This document shows, piece after piece, positions 1-6,081 of a stretch of DNA of 11,647 nucleotides. The stretch is from CAYMUN01 sp964640775 (GTDB lineage: Bacteria > Patescibacteriota > Saccharimonadia > Saccharimonadales > UBA4665). Each line of letters begins with the position of its first letter. Position 1 is the stretch's first letter. Location: the NCBI GenBank assembly GCA_964640775.1, contig CAZXIT010000029.1:1-11647 (forward strand), written 5' to 3'. Below the pieces are notes generated by a model. The model ran no database searches, was not told the origin of the DNA, and worked only from the letters and a program-made list of their open reading frames with translations. The position numbers were made by a program, and so were the translations under genes.

Positions 1-60
1 GTCGTCGAACTGGTCTTCGAAATATTTAGCCGGTTTTTGTTTGGCTTCAGCCATACGCAT
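1..60 (-). CDS. Unidentified protein, N-terminal fragment (cut by window edge)
   Basis: Only the first codons of this minus-strand gene lie in the window. Reading from the ATG at 58-60 gives MRMAEAKQKPAKYFEDQFDD and the frame stays open to the edge; a second in-frame ATG is at 52-54. The second is the better start if transcription begins at the extended -10 box at 62-70, because the predicted transcript start then falls on or just before it and the mRNA would be leaderless. No Shine-Dalgarno sequence is visible. The charged start followed by an acidic stretch (FEDQFDD) vaguely recalls the N-termini of small membrane proteins with PH-like domains in this lineage, but 18-20 residues are too few to name a family. 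I am fairly sure it is a real gene start and have no firm functional call. Confidence 0.55.
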   Translation of the reverse strand, partial: MRMAEAKQKPAKYFEDQFDD

Positions 61-61
61 T

Positions 62-70
62 ATTTTAACA
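62..70 (-). promoter_or_regulatory. Extended -10 promoter element for the gene at 1-60
   Basis: The minus strand reads TGTTAAAAT, an extended -10 (TGn followed by TAAAAT, 5 of 6 matches to TATAAT). No TTGACA-like -35 is seen 16-18 bases upstream, where the tRNA 3' end lies. The -10 ends 1 base before the ATG at 58-60 and 7 bases before the ATG at 52-54, which predicts a leaderless mRNA from the second start. Confidence 0.4.
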
Positions 71-84
71 GGTATTGGTGGGTG

Positions 85-159
85 TGGTATCCCCGAGAGG
101 AGTCGAACCTCTATCTGCTCCTTAGGACGGAGTTATTCTATCCATTGAACTACAGGGAC
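85..159 (-). tRNA. tRNA-Arg (anticodon CCU)
   Basis: The 75-base minus-strand sequence folds as a cloverleaf. The acceptor stem is GTCCCTG with CGGGGAT (two G-U pairs), the D stem is GTTC/GAAT around AATGGATA, and the T stem is AGAGG/CCTCT around TTCGACT. The 3' CCA is encoded in the DNA. The anticodon loop reads GTCCTAA, with U33 before anticodon CCU, which reads the rare arginine codon AGG. Two small oddities are the G at position 32, where a pyrimidine is usual, and an A-C mismatch at the outer pair (27-43) of the anticodon stem, so only CTCC/GGAG is fully paired. The gene sits 36 bases downstream of ndk on the same strand and could be read from its own promoter or with ndk. Confidence 0.95.
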
Positions 160-172
160 GGATACCTGCTCC

Positions 173-178
173 ATTGTA
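173..178 (-). promoter_or_regulatory. Candidate -10 box of the tRNA-Arg gene
   Basis: TACAAT on the minus strand (5 of 6 to consensus) lies 13 bases before the first tRNA base, so transcription would start about 6-7 bases before the mature 5' end, as is usual for tRNA genes. The -35 position 17 bases upstream reads AATAAA, a poor match, so this is tentative. Confidence 0.35.
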
Positions 179-195
179 CTAGAAAAGCAGAGGGT

Positions 196-711
196 TTATT
201 TGGACTTCTTGGGTTTGGGCTGGGTGAACTGTTCGTGGACGGCAGTGTAATCATAGATCTCACCCTTGGCAAACCAGTGGGCTATTTCAGCCTTGGCCTC
301 GACGGGGTCGGCTGAAGCGTGGATGATATTGGCAACGCCGCGGCCAGTACTGCTGGCCTGGCCGTAGCTGACATGGGCGTAGTCGCCCCTGATGGTACCG
401 GGCAAAGCACTCTTGGGCTGGGTGTCACCGACCATCTTGCGGACAGCTTCAACGGCTTCAACTCCCTCAAGGACCATAGCGATGACTGGACCGTCTTGCA
501 TGCTGGCCAGCTGGCTCTCAAAGATTTCTTGGCCTTTGCGAGTCTTGAGCGTGCCGATGCCCTCGTAATGCTGCTCGTAATGGGCATAATCGGGACTCAG
601 CATCTTGGTGGCGACAATTTTGAAGCCAGCGCGCTCGAAACGAGTAATAATTTCACCCACTATGCCGCGCATCACAGCATCCGGTTTAAAAATAATCAGG
701 GTTTGTTCCAT
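196..711 (-). CDS. ndk: Nucleoside diphosphate kinase
   Basis: This cytoplasmic enzyme moves the gamma phosphate of ATP onto nucleoside diphosphates through a phosphohistidine and so balances NTP and dNTP pools. The family landmarks are in order: FKPDAV with Lys9, the GPVIAMVLEG strand at 74-83, Arg91, GDTQP with Thr97, PGTIRGDYA with Arg108, and NIIHASADP with Asn128 and the catalytic His131. At 171 residues it is longer than the usual 130-150. The extra length lies around residues 50-62, in a glycine/serine-rich insert just before the active-site loop (about 115-126), and in a lysine-rich tail. The start ATG has an AAGGA ribosome site 5 bases upstream. It lies 40 bases downstream of the 387-residue gene on the same strand, with its own possible -10 in the gap. 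For a lineage that generally lacks nucleotide biosynthesis and salvages from a host, this is an expected core enzyme. Confidence 0.97.
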   Translation of the reverse strand: MEQTLIIFKPDAVMRGIVGEIITRFERAGFKIVATKMLSPDYAHYEQHYEGIGTLKTRKGQEIFESQLASMQDGPVIAMVLEGVEAVEAVRKMVGDTQPKSALPGTIRGDYAHVSYGQASSTGRGVANIIHASADPVEAKAEIAHWFAKGEIYDYTAVHEQFTQPKPKKSK

Positions 712-716
712 AAAAG

Positions 717-721
717 TCCTT
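717..721 (-). promoter_or_regulatory. ndk ribosome binding site
   Basis: AAGGA on the minus strand, 5 bases before the ndk ATG. It fixes the start at 709-711 and shows that the organism does use Shine-Dalgarno initiation, unlike the apparently leaderless genes in this window. Confidence 0.65.
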
Positions 722-735
722 GTTTAGTCTCCCCC

Positions 736-744
736 ATCTTAACA
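736..744 (-). promoter_or_regulatory. Candidate extended -10 promoter for ndk
   Basis: The minus strand reads TGTTAAGAT in the 40-base gap upstream of ndk. It is an extended -10 form (TGn plus TAAGAT, 4 of 6) and is nearly identical, including the preceding C, to the element at 62-70. A start about 7 bases downstream would leave an 18-base leader that includes the AAGGA site. There is no recognisable -35, which would fall inside the upstream gene. ndk may also be read through from the promoter at 1945-1973. Confidence 0.35.
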
Positions 745-751
745 GAGTAGA

Positions 752-1915
752 TCAGCTTGGCCTAGCCTTGCGCCGAAACAGCATGCCGCTGCGCTGGTTG
801 GCGGCCCGTTCGACTTGTTCGTTCAGCATCAGCTGCTGCTGCACGTATCCAAAATCGCGCTGGTTTCCAGAAAAATACTTCGGTGTGTCGCTAGGGGGCG
901 GACCGACCATCCGGCAAATGTTGACTGTCAGCCCGCTATCTTTGTTCACGGATCTGTCGACAACAAAAAAACAGCGCTGGGGATCATGGGAATTTCGTGC
1001 CGCTTTGCTCAAATCAAAGCCTCTCATATCTTCGGTGCGCATCCGATAGATACTGTCGCCTTCATCATCATTTTTTAACCGCAGGCTAGCTGCTATCGGC
1101 ACGCTTGCGGCGCCAAAATTAAGTCGAAAACCACCGTAGAAGCATTCTCCGGCGGCTACTTTTTCTATAGTTTGGTCAAATTCACGGTAAACGGAGTCGG
1201 CATGCTCAATATGATCGTCGCTGGGGGCAACCAAAATCAGATCGCGGCCAGTGGCATTGGTAAGCGGGCGGACTAATTGATAGCTAATCTCCGGCTCTTC
1301 TTCCAGAAGCCAGGCATAGTCGTACTGCATTTCATGAATCTCCGTTTGATCAGTCAAGGGATTGCGCCACTGCCGCCGCCACGCCGGCCGTCCCACCTTG
1401 TTACTCTTAACGACAAACGTCCCGCTGTGCGCCTCCCGCTGTTCGGCACGGTCTTCAATGAGCTGGCTGCGACGCAGCCACGCCGCGACAAAACGGGCTG
1501 GCCCCGTTTCCAATGCTGACACCAGGCTGCCGTCAGTCGCAAAGCGCTTGGCCTCGACGGCCTTGGCCATCTTTTCGATCACCCCGCACCACAGATCTTC
1601 AGCGCAGTCAGTTCTCCGAGCCAATTCACCGAGCGCCGCAAGCACATCACCCTGGGTAGTCAGGTGCCGCGGTTCGTTATGAATTGTCCCGTCAGCCGCA
1701 TCATAACTCACCAGGTGGCCCATGTCATGGTCGGCATCATCCTGCGGGTCCGGACTGTCAATGGTGATCAAACCGAGGCCCGCACCATTAAGTTCACGCC
1801 TGGCGACAAAACAGTACGGGGCTTGCCCGGACTGCGCTAAATCCCGATAGCCCGTTTGGGCGGCGGCTAGTACTGGCAGCGTTTGGTCCACAAGTTGTTG
1901 TCGATTCGCGCCCAT
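752..1915 (-). CDS. Unrecognised 387-residue soluble protein
   Basis: I do not recognise a family. The protein has no signal peptide and no membrane segment. It is rich in Asp, Glu, Arg and Gln, with six scattered cysteines that form no CxxC pair. The middle (about 100-160) looks helical, for example AVEAKRFATDG and ARFVAAWLRRSQL. The part from about 200 to 350 alternates hydrophobic and polar residues as beta-rich domains do, for example RDLILVAPSDD and RCFFVVDRSV. The C-terminus (about 350-387) is probably a helix ending in a basic tail, FRRKARPS. No ATPase, protease or nuclease motif is visible. The start ATG at 1913-1915 has only a weak GGGA ribosome site, but it fits a 22-base leader from the strong promoter at 1945-1973. 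ndk follows 40 bases downstream, so the two may share a transcript; that alone says little about function. The reading frame is long and intact with normal composition, so the gene is real. Confidence 0.85.
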   Translation of the reverse strand: MGANRQQLVDQTLPVLAAAQTGYRDLAQSGQAPYCFVARRELNGAGLGLITIDSPDPQDDADHDMGHLVSYDAADGTIHNEPRHLTTQGDVLAALGELARRTDCAEDLWCGVIEKMAKAVEAKRFATDGSLVSALETGPARFVAAWLRRSQLIEDRAEQREAHSGTFVVKSNKVGRPAWRRQWRNPLTDQTEIHEMQYDYAWLLEEEPEISYQLVRPLTNATGRDLILVAPSDDHIEHADSVYREFDQTIEKVAAGECFYGGFRLNFGAASVPIAASLRLKNDDEGDSIYRMRTEDMRGFDLSKAARNSHDPQRCFFVVDRSVNKDSGLTVNICRMVGPPPSDTPKYFSGNQRDFGYVQQQLMLNEQVERAANQRSGMLFRRKARPS

Positions 1916-1930
1916 GTATCTGTCCCGTCA

Positions 1931-1945
1931 TACTACAAAATAGTA
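1931..1945. repeat. Inverted repeat at the predicted transcript start (possible operator)
   Basis: TACTA-CAAAA-TAGTA is a perfect 5-base inverted repeat with a 5-base spacer. It lies immediately downstream of, and touches, the -10 box of the minus-strand promoter at 1945-1973, covering the predicted start near 1938. The position suits a repressor site, but the arms are short and A/T-rich, so chance is a real alternative. Confidence 0.3.
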
Positions 1946-1973
1946 CAATAACTTAAATTACTGAGTTTGTCAA
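1945..1973 (-). promoter_or_regulatory. Near-consensus promoter for the 387-residue gene
   Basis: On the minus strand a perfect -35 TTGACA (1968-1973) is followed, after exactly 17 bases, by TATTGT as the -10 (1945-1950, 4 of 6). Transcription would start near 1938 and give a leader of about 22 bases before the ATG at 1915. This is the best promoter match in the window and probably also feeds ndk. Confidence 0.6.
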
Positions 1974-2039
1974 AGCTAGGGTCAGCTGGCGGCTCGTGCC
2001 GCTGCCGCACCGCATGGTTATGGAATTGGCTGGCTGCGG

Positions 2040-2045
2040 TACAAT
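2040..2045 (+). promoter_or_regulatory. -10 box of the recombinase gene, predicting a leaderless mRNA
   Basis: TACAAT (5 of 6) ends 6 bases before the ATG at 2052, so the transcript would begin at or next to the first base of the start codon. No Shine-Dalgarno sequence could fit, and none is seen. The -35 region is poor; TTATGG at 2018-2023 with a 16-base spacer is the nearest candidate. Confidence 0.45.
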
Positions 2046-2051
2046 TAGCGT

Positions 2052-2966
2052 ATGCAGTTCGCGAAAGCTAAGACCGACTTTTTGGAGTATTTGGAGATCG
2101 AGCAAAACCGCTCGCAAAAAACTATCCAAAACTACGACCACTACCTGACCCGGCTGCTCGATTTTGCCGGTGACATTCAGATCAAGTACATTGACGGCGA
2201 ATTAATCCGCAAATGGCGGCTATGGCTCAACCGACTGGGGACCAATACATCTGACGAATTGGGCAAAGCCACCCAAAATTATCACCTGATTGCCCTGCGC
2301 AGTTTCCTAAAGTATTGTGCGAAGCGCAATATTCCGGCACTCAGTGCTGACAAGATCGAACTGGCGCGCACCGTCCGTCGGCAGGTAACCTTTTTGACCG
2401 AGGAAGAACTCCAGCGAATTTTTGCCCAGCCCGACCTGGGTACGATTACGGGCATTCGCGACCGGGCAATTTTGGAATTGCTGTTTAGCTCCGGCCTGCG
2501 GGTCAGCGAACTGGTGGGTCTCGACCGCGACCACATAAATTTAAAGCGGCTGGAGTTTATGGTGCGCGGCAAGGGCCAAAAAGACCGGCCGATTTTTATC
2601 AGTCCCGAGGCAGCCACTTGGATCGAACATTACCTCGGCAAGCGCCAGGACACTGCCCGGCCGCTGTTCGTACGCTATTCCGGTACCAAACAAGTTGACG
2701 TATCTGGGAATTTTCACCGCTTAACCGCTCGCAGCGTCCAGCGAATAGTTGCTCGCTGCGCCCTGCTGGCCGGTATCACCAAACAGGTCAGTCCGCACAC
2801 TCTGCGGCATTCATTTGCCACCGACCTGCTTATGAACGGCGCTGATTTGCGCTCTGTGCAGGCTATGCTGGGCCACAGCAACATTGCCACCACCCAGATT
2901 TACACGCACGTCACTGATCCGCACCTCAAAAATGTCCATGAAAAATTCCATCGCCACACCGAGTAG
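2052..2966 (+). CDS. XerC/XerD-type tyrosine site-specific recombinase
   Basis: The 304-residue protein has the usual Xer length and layout. A helical SAM-like DNA-binding domain (about 1-95) is followed by the catalytic domain (about 112-300). All six catalytic positions are present: Arg150 in SGLRVSEL, Lys174 in RGKGQKDRP, His249 and Arg252 in HTLRHSFATDL, His275 in LGHSNIATT, and the nucleophile Tyr284 in QIYTHV. Housekeeping Xer proteins cut and rejoin DNA at dif to resolve chromosome dimers. The full motif set, Xer-like size, absence of phage genes and lack of a nearby excisionase favour that role over a phage or element integrase. XerC and XerD cannot be told apart here, and bacteria of this group may use a single Xer. 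It is the only plus-strand gene in the window and ends 9 bases from the stop of the convergent PilX-like gene. I saw no clear dif site nearby. Confidence 0.92.
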   Translation: MQFAKAKTDFLEYLEIEQNRSQKTIQNYDHYLTRLLDFAGDIQIKYIDGELIRKWRLWLNRLGTNTSDELGKATQNYHLIALRSFLKYCAKRNIPALSADKIELARTVRRQVTFLTEEELQRIFAQPDLGTITGIRDRAILELLFSSGLRVSELVGLDRDHINLKRLEFMVRGKGQKDRPIFISPEAATWIEHYLGKRQDTARPLFVRYSGTKQVDVSGNFHRLTARSVQRIVARCALLAGITKQVSPHTLRHSFATDLLMNGADLRSVQAMLGHSNIATTQIYTHVTDPHLKNVHEKFHRHTE

Positions 2967-2975
2967 TCCTCTGCC

Positions 2976-4067
2976 CTAAGGCGCACACGCCGGGGAGAGC
3001 GCGCTGTCGTAGACAGTGCCTGTTGGATTGAGCGGAATGACCGGCGCAGTTTTGGCGCGTTTACAGAGGTCGCCAGCTTCGGCGGCATAGCTTGGCAAAT
3101 CATTAACACCATTGAGCGGCACGCGAGCCTGCAGCCGTTTGAGCACCGTTTGAGCCTTGCCGGTTACATCAATTTGAGCCTGGCCGCCGATAAACTTGAG
3201 CGCTCCGAGACCGGCGATAGCGGTACCGCTGACAATGATGTTAGAGGAGTCGTAATAGTCCAGGATGTGCAGGAGGTACGGCCCGGTGAGGCCGATGGTC
3301 GAGCCAAAGACGCCCATGTTAATAGTAGCGCTGCAGGTAGTGTTTGCCCCCGCTGTGCAGTTGGAGTTAACCACCGGAGCATTGGTGTTGCTGGCACTGC
3401 TGGTGTAGCTGGTCGTGCCGGCTCCAGATGAGGGATAGAGAAAGGCGGTAAAGGTGTTGTTGGTCATGGCGTCACGGCTCGTTCCGGCTAGAACAGATAA
3501 TGGCGTCAGGCTGACTTGGAGCACTGCCGGTGAGGCTCCCCAGTTGGGTGACGGTGCAAAGCCAAGATTGGTATAGCTGCTGGCTTTGCGCACTTTGGTC
3601 GTGGCAACGCTCTTCCACTGGATCTTGAAAGTTGCTGGCGGTGCCGAGGTGTTAAAGGCAATTGTCCAGGCCTTGTCCGGGGCCAGCGGCTGTTTGATGA
3701 GGGTTGGCGGCTGGACATTGACCAGCAAGCAGGAGTAGCTGACACCGTACGCCGGCTCGACGGCCTGGTTGCTTGTCTGACCGGTTGCCGGATGGATACA
3801 AGTCGTGCCGCCGCCCGCATTACCGACATTGATCGTGCCAGCTTTGATATCTATGATGGCGTCGTTGATAGCGCTTTCAGCGGCGTTGTTAGCCTGATAA
3901 GCCAGCTGTTTGGAAAGCGTGTTTTGCTGCTCGCGGCGGGCCAGCTGTGCAAAACCCAGCGTCATGAGCCCCAAAATAAGCACCAGTATAAGCGCAATAA
4001 CCATCGAGGCAAACCCCTCTTGATTGCTAGTAATGGTTTTTGTCTGCTGTTTTATGCCCATATTCAT
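2976..4067 (-). CDS. PilX/GspK-like minor pilin
   Basis: From the ATG at 4065-4067 the product has 363 residues. The start was chosen because it lies 14 bases after the upstream stop and 11 bases after an AGGAG site (4079-4083) that overlaps that stop codon. An upstream TTG start would overlap the previous gene by 49 bases. A class III leader ends at NQEG, then FASMVIALILVLILG forms the single membrane helix. Unlike the other pilins here, residue +5 of the mature protein is Val, not Glu. Loss of Glu5 is known for GspK-type pseudopilins, which sit at the tip and need not pair with the next subunit. The following stretch, LARREQQNT then QANNAAESAINDA, matches the PilX N-terminal pattern. The Ser/Thr/Gly-rich ectodomain holds several cysteines (for example SNCTAG, GDLC, SPACAP) that may form disulfides. 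It is last in the operon. Confidence 0.82.
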   Translation of the reverse strand: MNMGIKQQTKTITSNQEGFASMVIALILVLILGLMTLGFAQLARREQQNTLSKQLAYQANNAAESAINDAIIDIKAGTINVGNAGGGTTCIHPATGQTSNQAVEPAYGVSYSCLLVNVQPPTLIKQPLAPDKAWTIAFNTSAPPATFKIQWKSVATTKVRKASSYTNLGFAPSPNWGASPAVLQVSLTPLSVLAGTSRDAMTNNTFTAFLYPSSGAGTTSYTSSASNTNAPVVNSNCTAGANTTCSATINMGVFGSTIGLTGPYLLHILDYYDSSNIIVSGTAIAGLGALKFIGGQAQIDVTGKAQTVLKRLQARVPLNGVNDLPSYAAEAGDLCKRAKTAPVIPLNPTGTVYDSALSPACAP

Positions 4068-4081
4068 GATGTATTGTACTC

Positions 4082-4780
4082 CTAATTGATCCGTTGTAAT
4101 ACTGTCGTTTTTAAGGTCGAAACGGCACAAAACTGATCACCAGTCTTGCCTTTGCAGTGCAGGTCAGGCAGAGCGTAATTAGATTGCGGCACCATTTTAT
4201 TGGGCGTAGTACACGAACCAACAACACTAGGACTGCATAATAGGTCATCGTCACCGTAAGCGATCCCGACACTTAGGGCGTACGGTGACAACGGGCTTAT
4301 GTTAAAGTTGGTCAAACGAGAGTTGGGCGTAATTAATTCTGTCCCAGTGGCACTGGGAGTAGCTGCAGTTAGATTAGCTGGCACGCAACTAGCTCCCGAA
4401 ACGACCGTATCACGCCATAAAACATGCTTGATTGGGGGAGTGCCTATCTGGACACCGATGATATACGAGTAGCGTACCGTATCAATGCAGTATGCGGTGC
4501 TTTTGAAGGTTGATCCGCTAATGCTATAGGAACTCATCAAAGCGATTGGAGTTGAAAGCGGCAGAGCGTTGGTCAGCTCGACATTGTGGCTTAATTCCTC
4601 TGCGGTACTGCGCGTGGCGTCTTGGACACGTGCCTGGTTGACGCCTTTGTAGAACAGATTGCCGAGATTAATCATCATCGCTGTAACCATCACCAGCATC
4701 GTGGACAAAATGCTGGTCGCGATCATTAGCTCAATGATCGTAAAGCCTGACTGCTGGTTTTCTGGGTGATGTTGTTTCAT
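4082..4780 (-). CDS. PilW/GspJ-like minor pilin
   Basis: The 232-residue prepilin has the leader MKQHHPENQQSG, cleaved at G12-F13, followed by FTIIELMIATSILSTMLVMV with Glu at +5. The helix continues into an amphipathic stretch with QARVQDATRSTAEELSHNVEL, a pattern typical of PilW/PulJ proteins. The ectodomain is Ser/Thr-rich with cysteine-containing segments near the C-terminus (LLCSPSVVGSCTTP, LHCKGK, FCAVS), probably disulfide-bonded outside the cell. The start codon overlaps the stop of the PilV-like gene by 4 bases (ATGA), so translation is likely coupled. The PilX-like gene follows after 14 bases. The function by family analogy is a minor component of the complex that starts pilus assembly. 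Assignment to PilW/GspJ rests on length, helix pattern and gene order, not on a search. Confidence 0.8.
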   Translation of the reverse strand: MKQHHPENQQSGFTIIELMIATSILSTMLVMVTAMMINLGNLFYKGVNQARVQDATRSTAEELSHNVELTNALPLSTPIALMSSYSISGSTFKSTAYCIDTVRYSYIIGVQIGTPPIKHVLWRDTVVSGASCVPANLTAATPSATGTELITPNSRLTNFNISPLSPYALSVGIAYGDDDLLCSPSVVGSCTTPNKMVPQSNYALPDLHCKGKTGDQFCAVSTLKTTVLQRIN

Positions 4781-5244
4781 GGTGTTTGCTTATACAGCCT
4801 ATAGACTGATGTTACGGTATCATTGCCCTGTCCAAGTACATCAGGCCAAGTGACGGTAACGACAAATTTGCCACCTTGAGCCGGGGCAGGTGGTGACAGC
4901 GATGTATAGACTATCGATATGTCGTAGGCCTGAGTACCCTGCGTACATGCCCCACCATGAGCTGGCAAGGGAGCTACAACCGTAGCTGTAGTACTAATAC
5001 AAAATGGTGCTGGCTGAAAGATATTCTGCGGGTTACCAGGTCCTGATAAGCTGCGTAGTAATTCGATCTGAGACTGAGCTAATGCGCTTGCTTCGGCGCT
5101 TTCTTGCGCCTGGCGAGTATTTTTCAGGCTGCGGCTGGCGGTAGCGTAGGAAATACTCAGCGCCAAGCCAAGCACCGCTAGGACTACCAGCACTTCTACG
5201 ATGGTGTCGCCCTGGCTGCCAAGTTTTTTTAGATTTATATGCAT
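4777..5244 (-). CDS. PilV/GspI-like minor pilin
   Basis: This short prepilin of 155 residues has the leader MHINLKKLGSQG cleaved at G12-D13, followed by DTIVEVLVVLAVLGLALSI with Glu at +5. The first mature residue is Asp rather than the usual Phe; the first residue is the more tolerant position and PilV/GspI-like proteins vary there. The helix runs into TASRSLKNTRQAQESAEASALAQSQIELLRSL, close to the PilV/GspI pattern of an A/Q-rich helix before a small beta domain. Two cysteines flank an APLPAHGGAC loop. The gene overlaps the upstream minor pilin by 10 bases and the next by 4. The start ATG is supported by a GGTGG-like site just upstream and by the correct leader length. It is expected to join the tip-priming complex with its neighbours. 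Confidence 0.82.
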   Translation of the reverse strand: MHINLKKLGSQGDTIVEVLVVLAVLGLALSISYATASRSLKNTRQAQESAEASALAQSQIELLRSLSGPGNPQNIFQPAPFCISTTATVVAPLPAHGGACTQGTQAYDISIVYTSLSPPAPAQGGKFVVTVTWPDVLGQGNDTVTSVYRLYKQTP

Positions 5245-6074
5245 GATGCCACCGATCCATAGCGTATAGTTTTGACGGTCAAAAGATTATTGTTTGTCCC
5301 AATCTCCAGATTGGCATACTGCTCGCCGTCAGTCAAACAGATGTCGACCTTACCGGTGACTGGAAGCAAATTACTACCCGGGCCAAGATTGACCTGTCCA
5401 ACTGCTGTGGAACTCATCGCGCTGGCCGACACACCGTTGAGATAGTACAGTTTGACCGGCTGCGCGCCGTTGTTGAAATTGCCGTTGACATCAAGTCCAC
5501 CCTGTCCCTGGAAAAAACCAATGCCAAAATGATTAGTGCCACCGACGCCGCTGACCGTTACTTTGGTGATCAGCAGAGACTGGGAGATGATTTGCTGCTT
5601 GGTGAGGACATCAATGACCGTTGGATCTGCCCCAGTTGGACCAGTCAAGGCGGTAACTGGTACACCAGCATTTTGGCGGCCGCCAGCTATCGAGAAAATT
5701 TCGTAGTGCGCGCCATCCTCTGAGGCTGGCCAGGTGCCGACACCACTGCTATTCTCCGCGAAATGCAATACTTTGCCTAAAAACACACAGCCAGGATTAG
5801 TTCCCTGTCCGACACCGCCGCCAACAATCGTAGTAACTCCCGCAGCGAACGTGCAGTTAATTGATACATCGCTGTACTGCCCATCGGTTACTTGTTCAAT
5901 GGTGTCCTGAATCCGCGAGGCCATTTCGCTGACGCCAGCCGTAAAGGTCGACCTTTCGCGCCTGCCATTGATAAATTGGGCTGCTATTGCAAACATGGCT
6001 CCGGAAATTGCCAGTACAATCAAAACCTCAATAACAGTATAACCACACCCTCGAGGTTGATTGCCACCTTTCAT
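5235..6074 (-). CDS. FimU/GspH-like minor pilin
   Basis: The product from the ATG at 6072-6074 has 279 residues. A longer TTG start is possible but would overlap pilD and lengthen the leader to an unlikely 31 residues. The leader MKGGNQPRGCG is cleaved before Tyr12, and the mature end YTVIEVLIVLAISGAMFAI has Glu at +5. The next segment, NGRRERSTFTAGVSEMASRIQDTIEQV, resembles the FimU/GspH family. The ectodomain is large for that family and Gly-rich, with cysteines at SINC, PGC, DIC and the terminal SCI that may pair. A leader-peptide Cys just before the cleavage site is unusual. The gene begins 7 bases after the pilD stop and overlaps the next gene by 10 bases. It is the first of four minor pilins in GspH-I-J-K order. 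The sub-type is less certain than its being a prepilin. Confidence 0.8.
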   Translation of the reverse strand: MKGGNQPRGCGYTVIEVLIVLAISGAMFAIAAQFINGRRERSTFTAGVSEMASRIQDTIEQVTDGQYSDVSINCTFAAGVTTIVGGGVGQGTNPGCVFLGKVLHFAENSSGVGTWPASEDGAHYEIFSIAGGRQNAGVPVTALTGPTGADPTVIDVLTKQQIISQSLLITKVTVSGVGGTNHFGIGFFQGQGGLDVNGNFNNGAQPVKLYYLNGVSASAMSSTAVGQVNLGPGSNLLPVTGKVDICLTDGEQYANLEIGTNNNLLTVKTIRYGSVASCI

Positions 6075-6081
6075 ATTGATC

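Noticed and set aside
37..315. A 92-codon plus-strand open frame running through the tRNA gene
   Set aside because: It crosses a well-formed tRNA and the end of ndk; its Trp/Tyr-rich product is the typical false translation of a tRNA antisense strand.
319..750. A 143-codon plus-strand open frame antisense to ndk
   Set aside because: It is a shadow of the conserved ndk frame; the protein is low in recognisable motifs and no ribosome site or promoter precedes it.
85..2966. tRNA-Arg and a tyrosine recombinase as ends of an integrated element
   Set aside because: ndk and another ordinary gene lie between them, no direct repeat of the tRNA 3' end was noticed, no phage or transfer genes are present, and the recombinase looks like a housekeeping Xer.
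2980..2991. Small hairpin GGCG-CACA-CGCC near the convergent stops as a bidirectional terminator
   Set aside because: The stem has only 4 pairs, lies inside the 3' end of the PilX-like gene, and has no T-run on either side.
3150..3431. A 93-codon plus-strand open frame opposite the PilX-like gene
   Set aside because: It is a shadow frame over a clear pilin ectodomain with no independent start signals.
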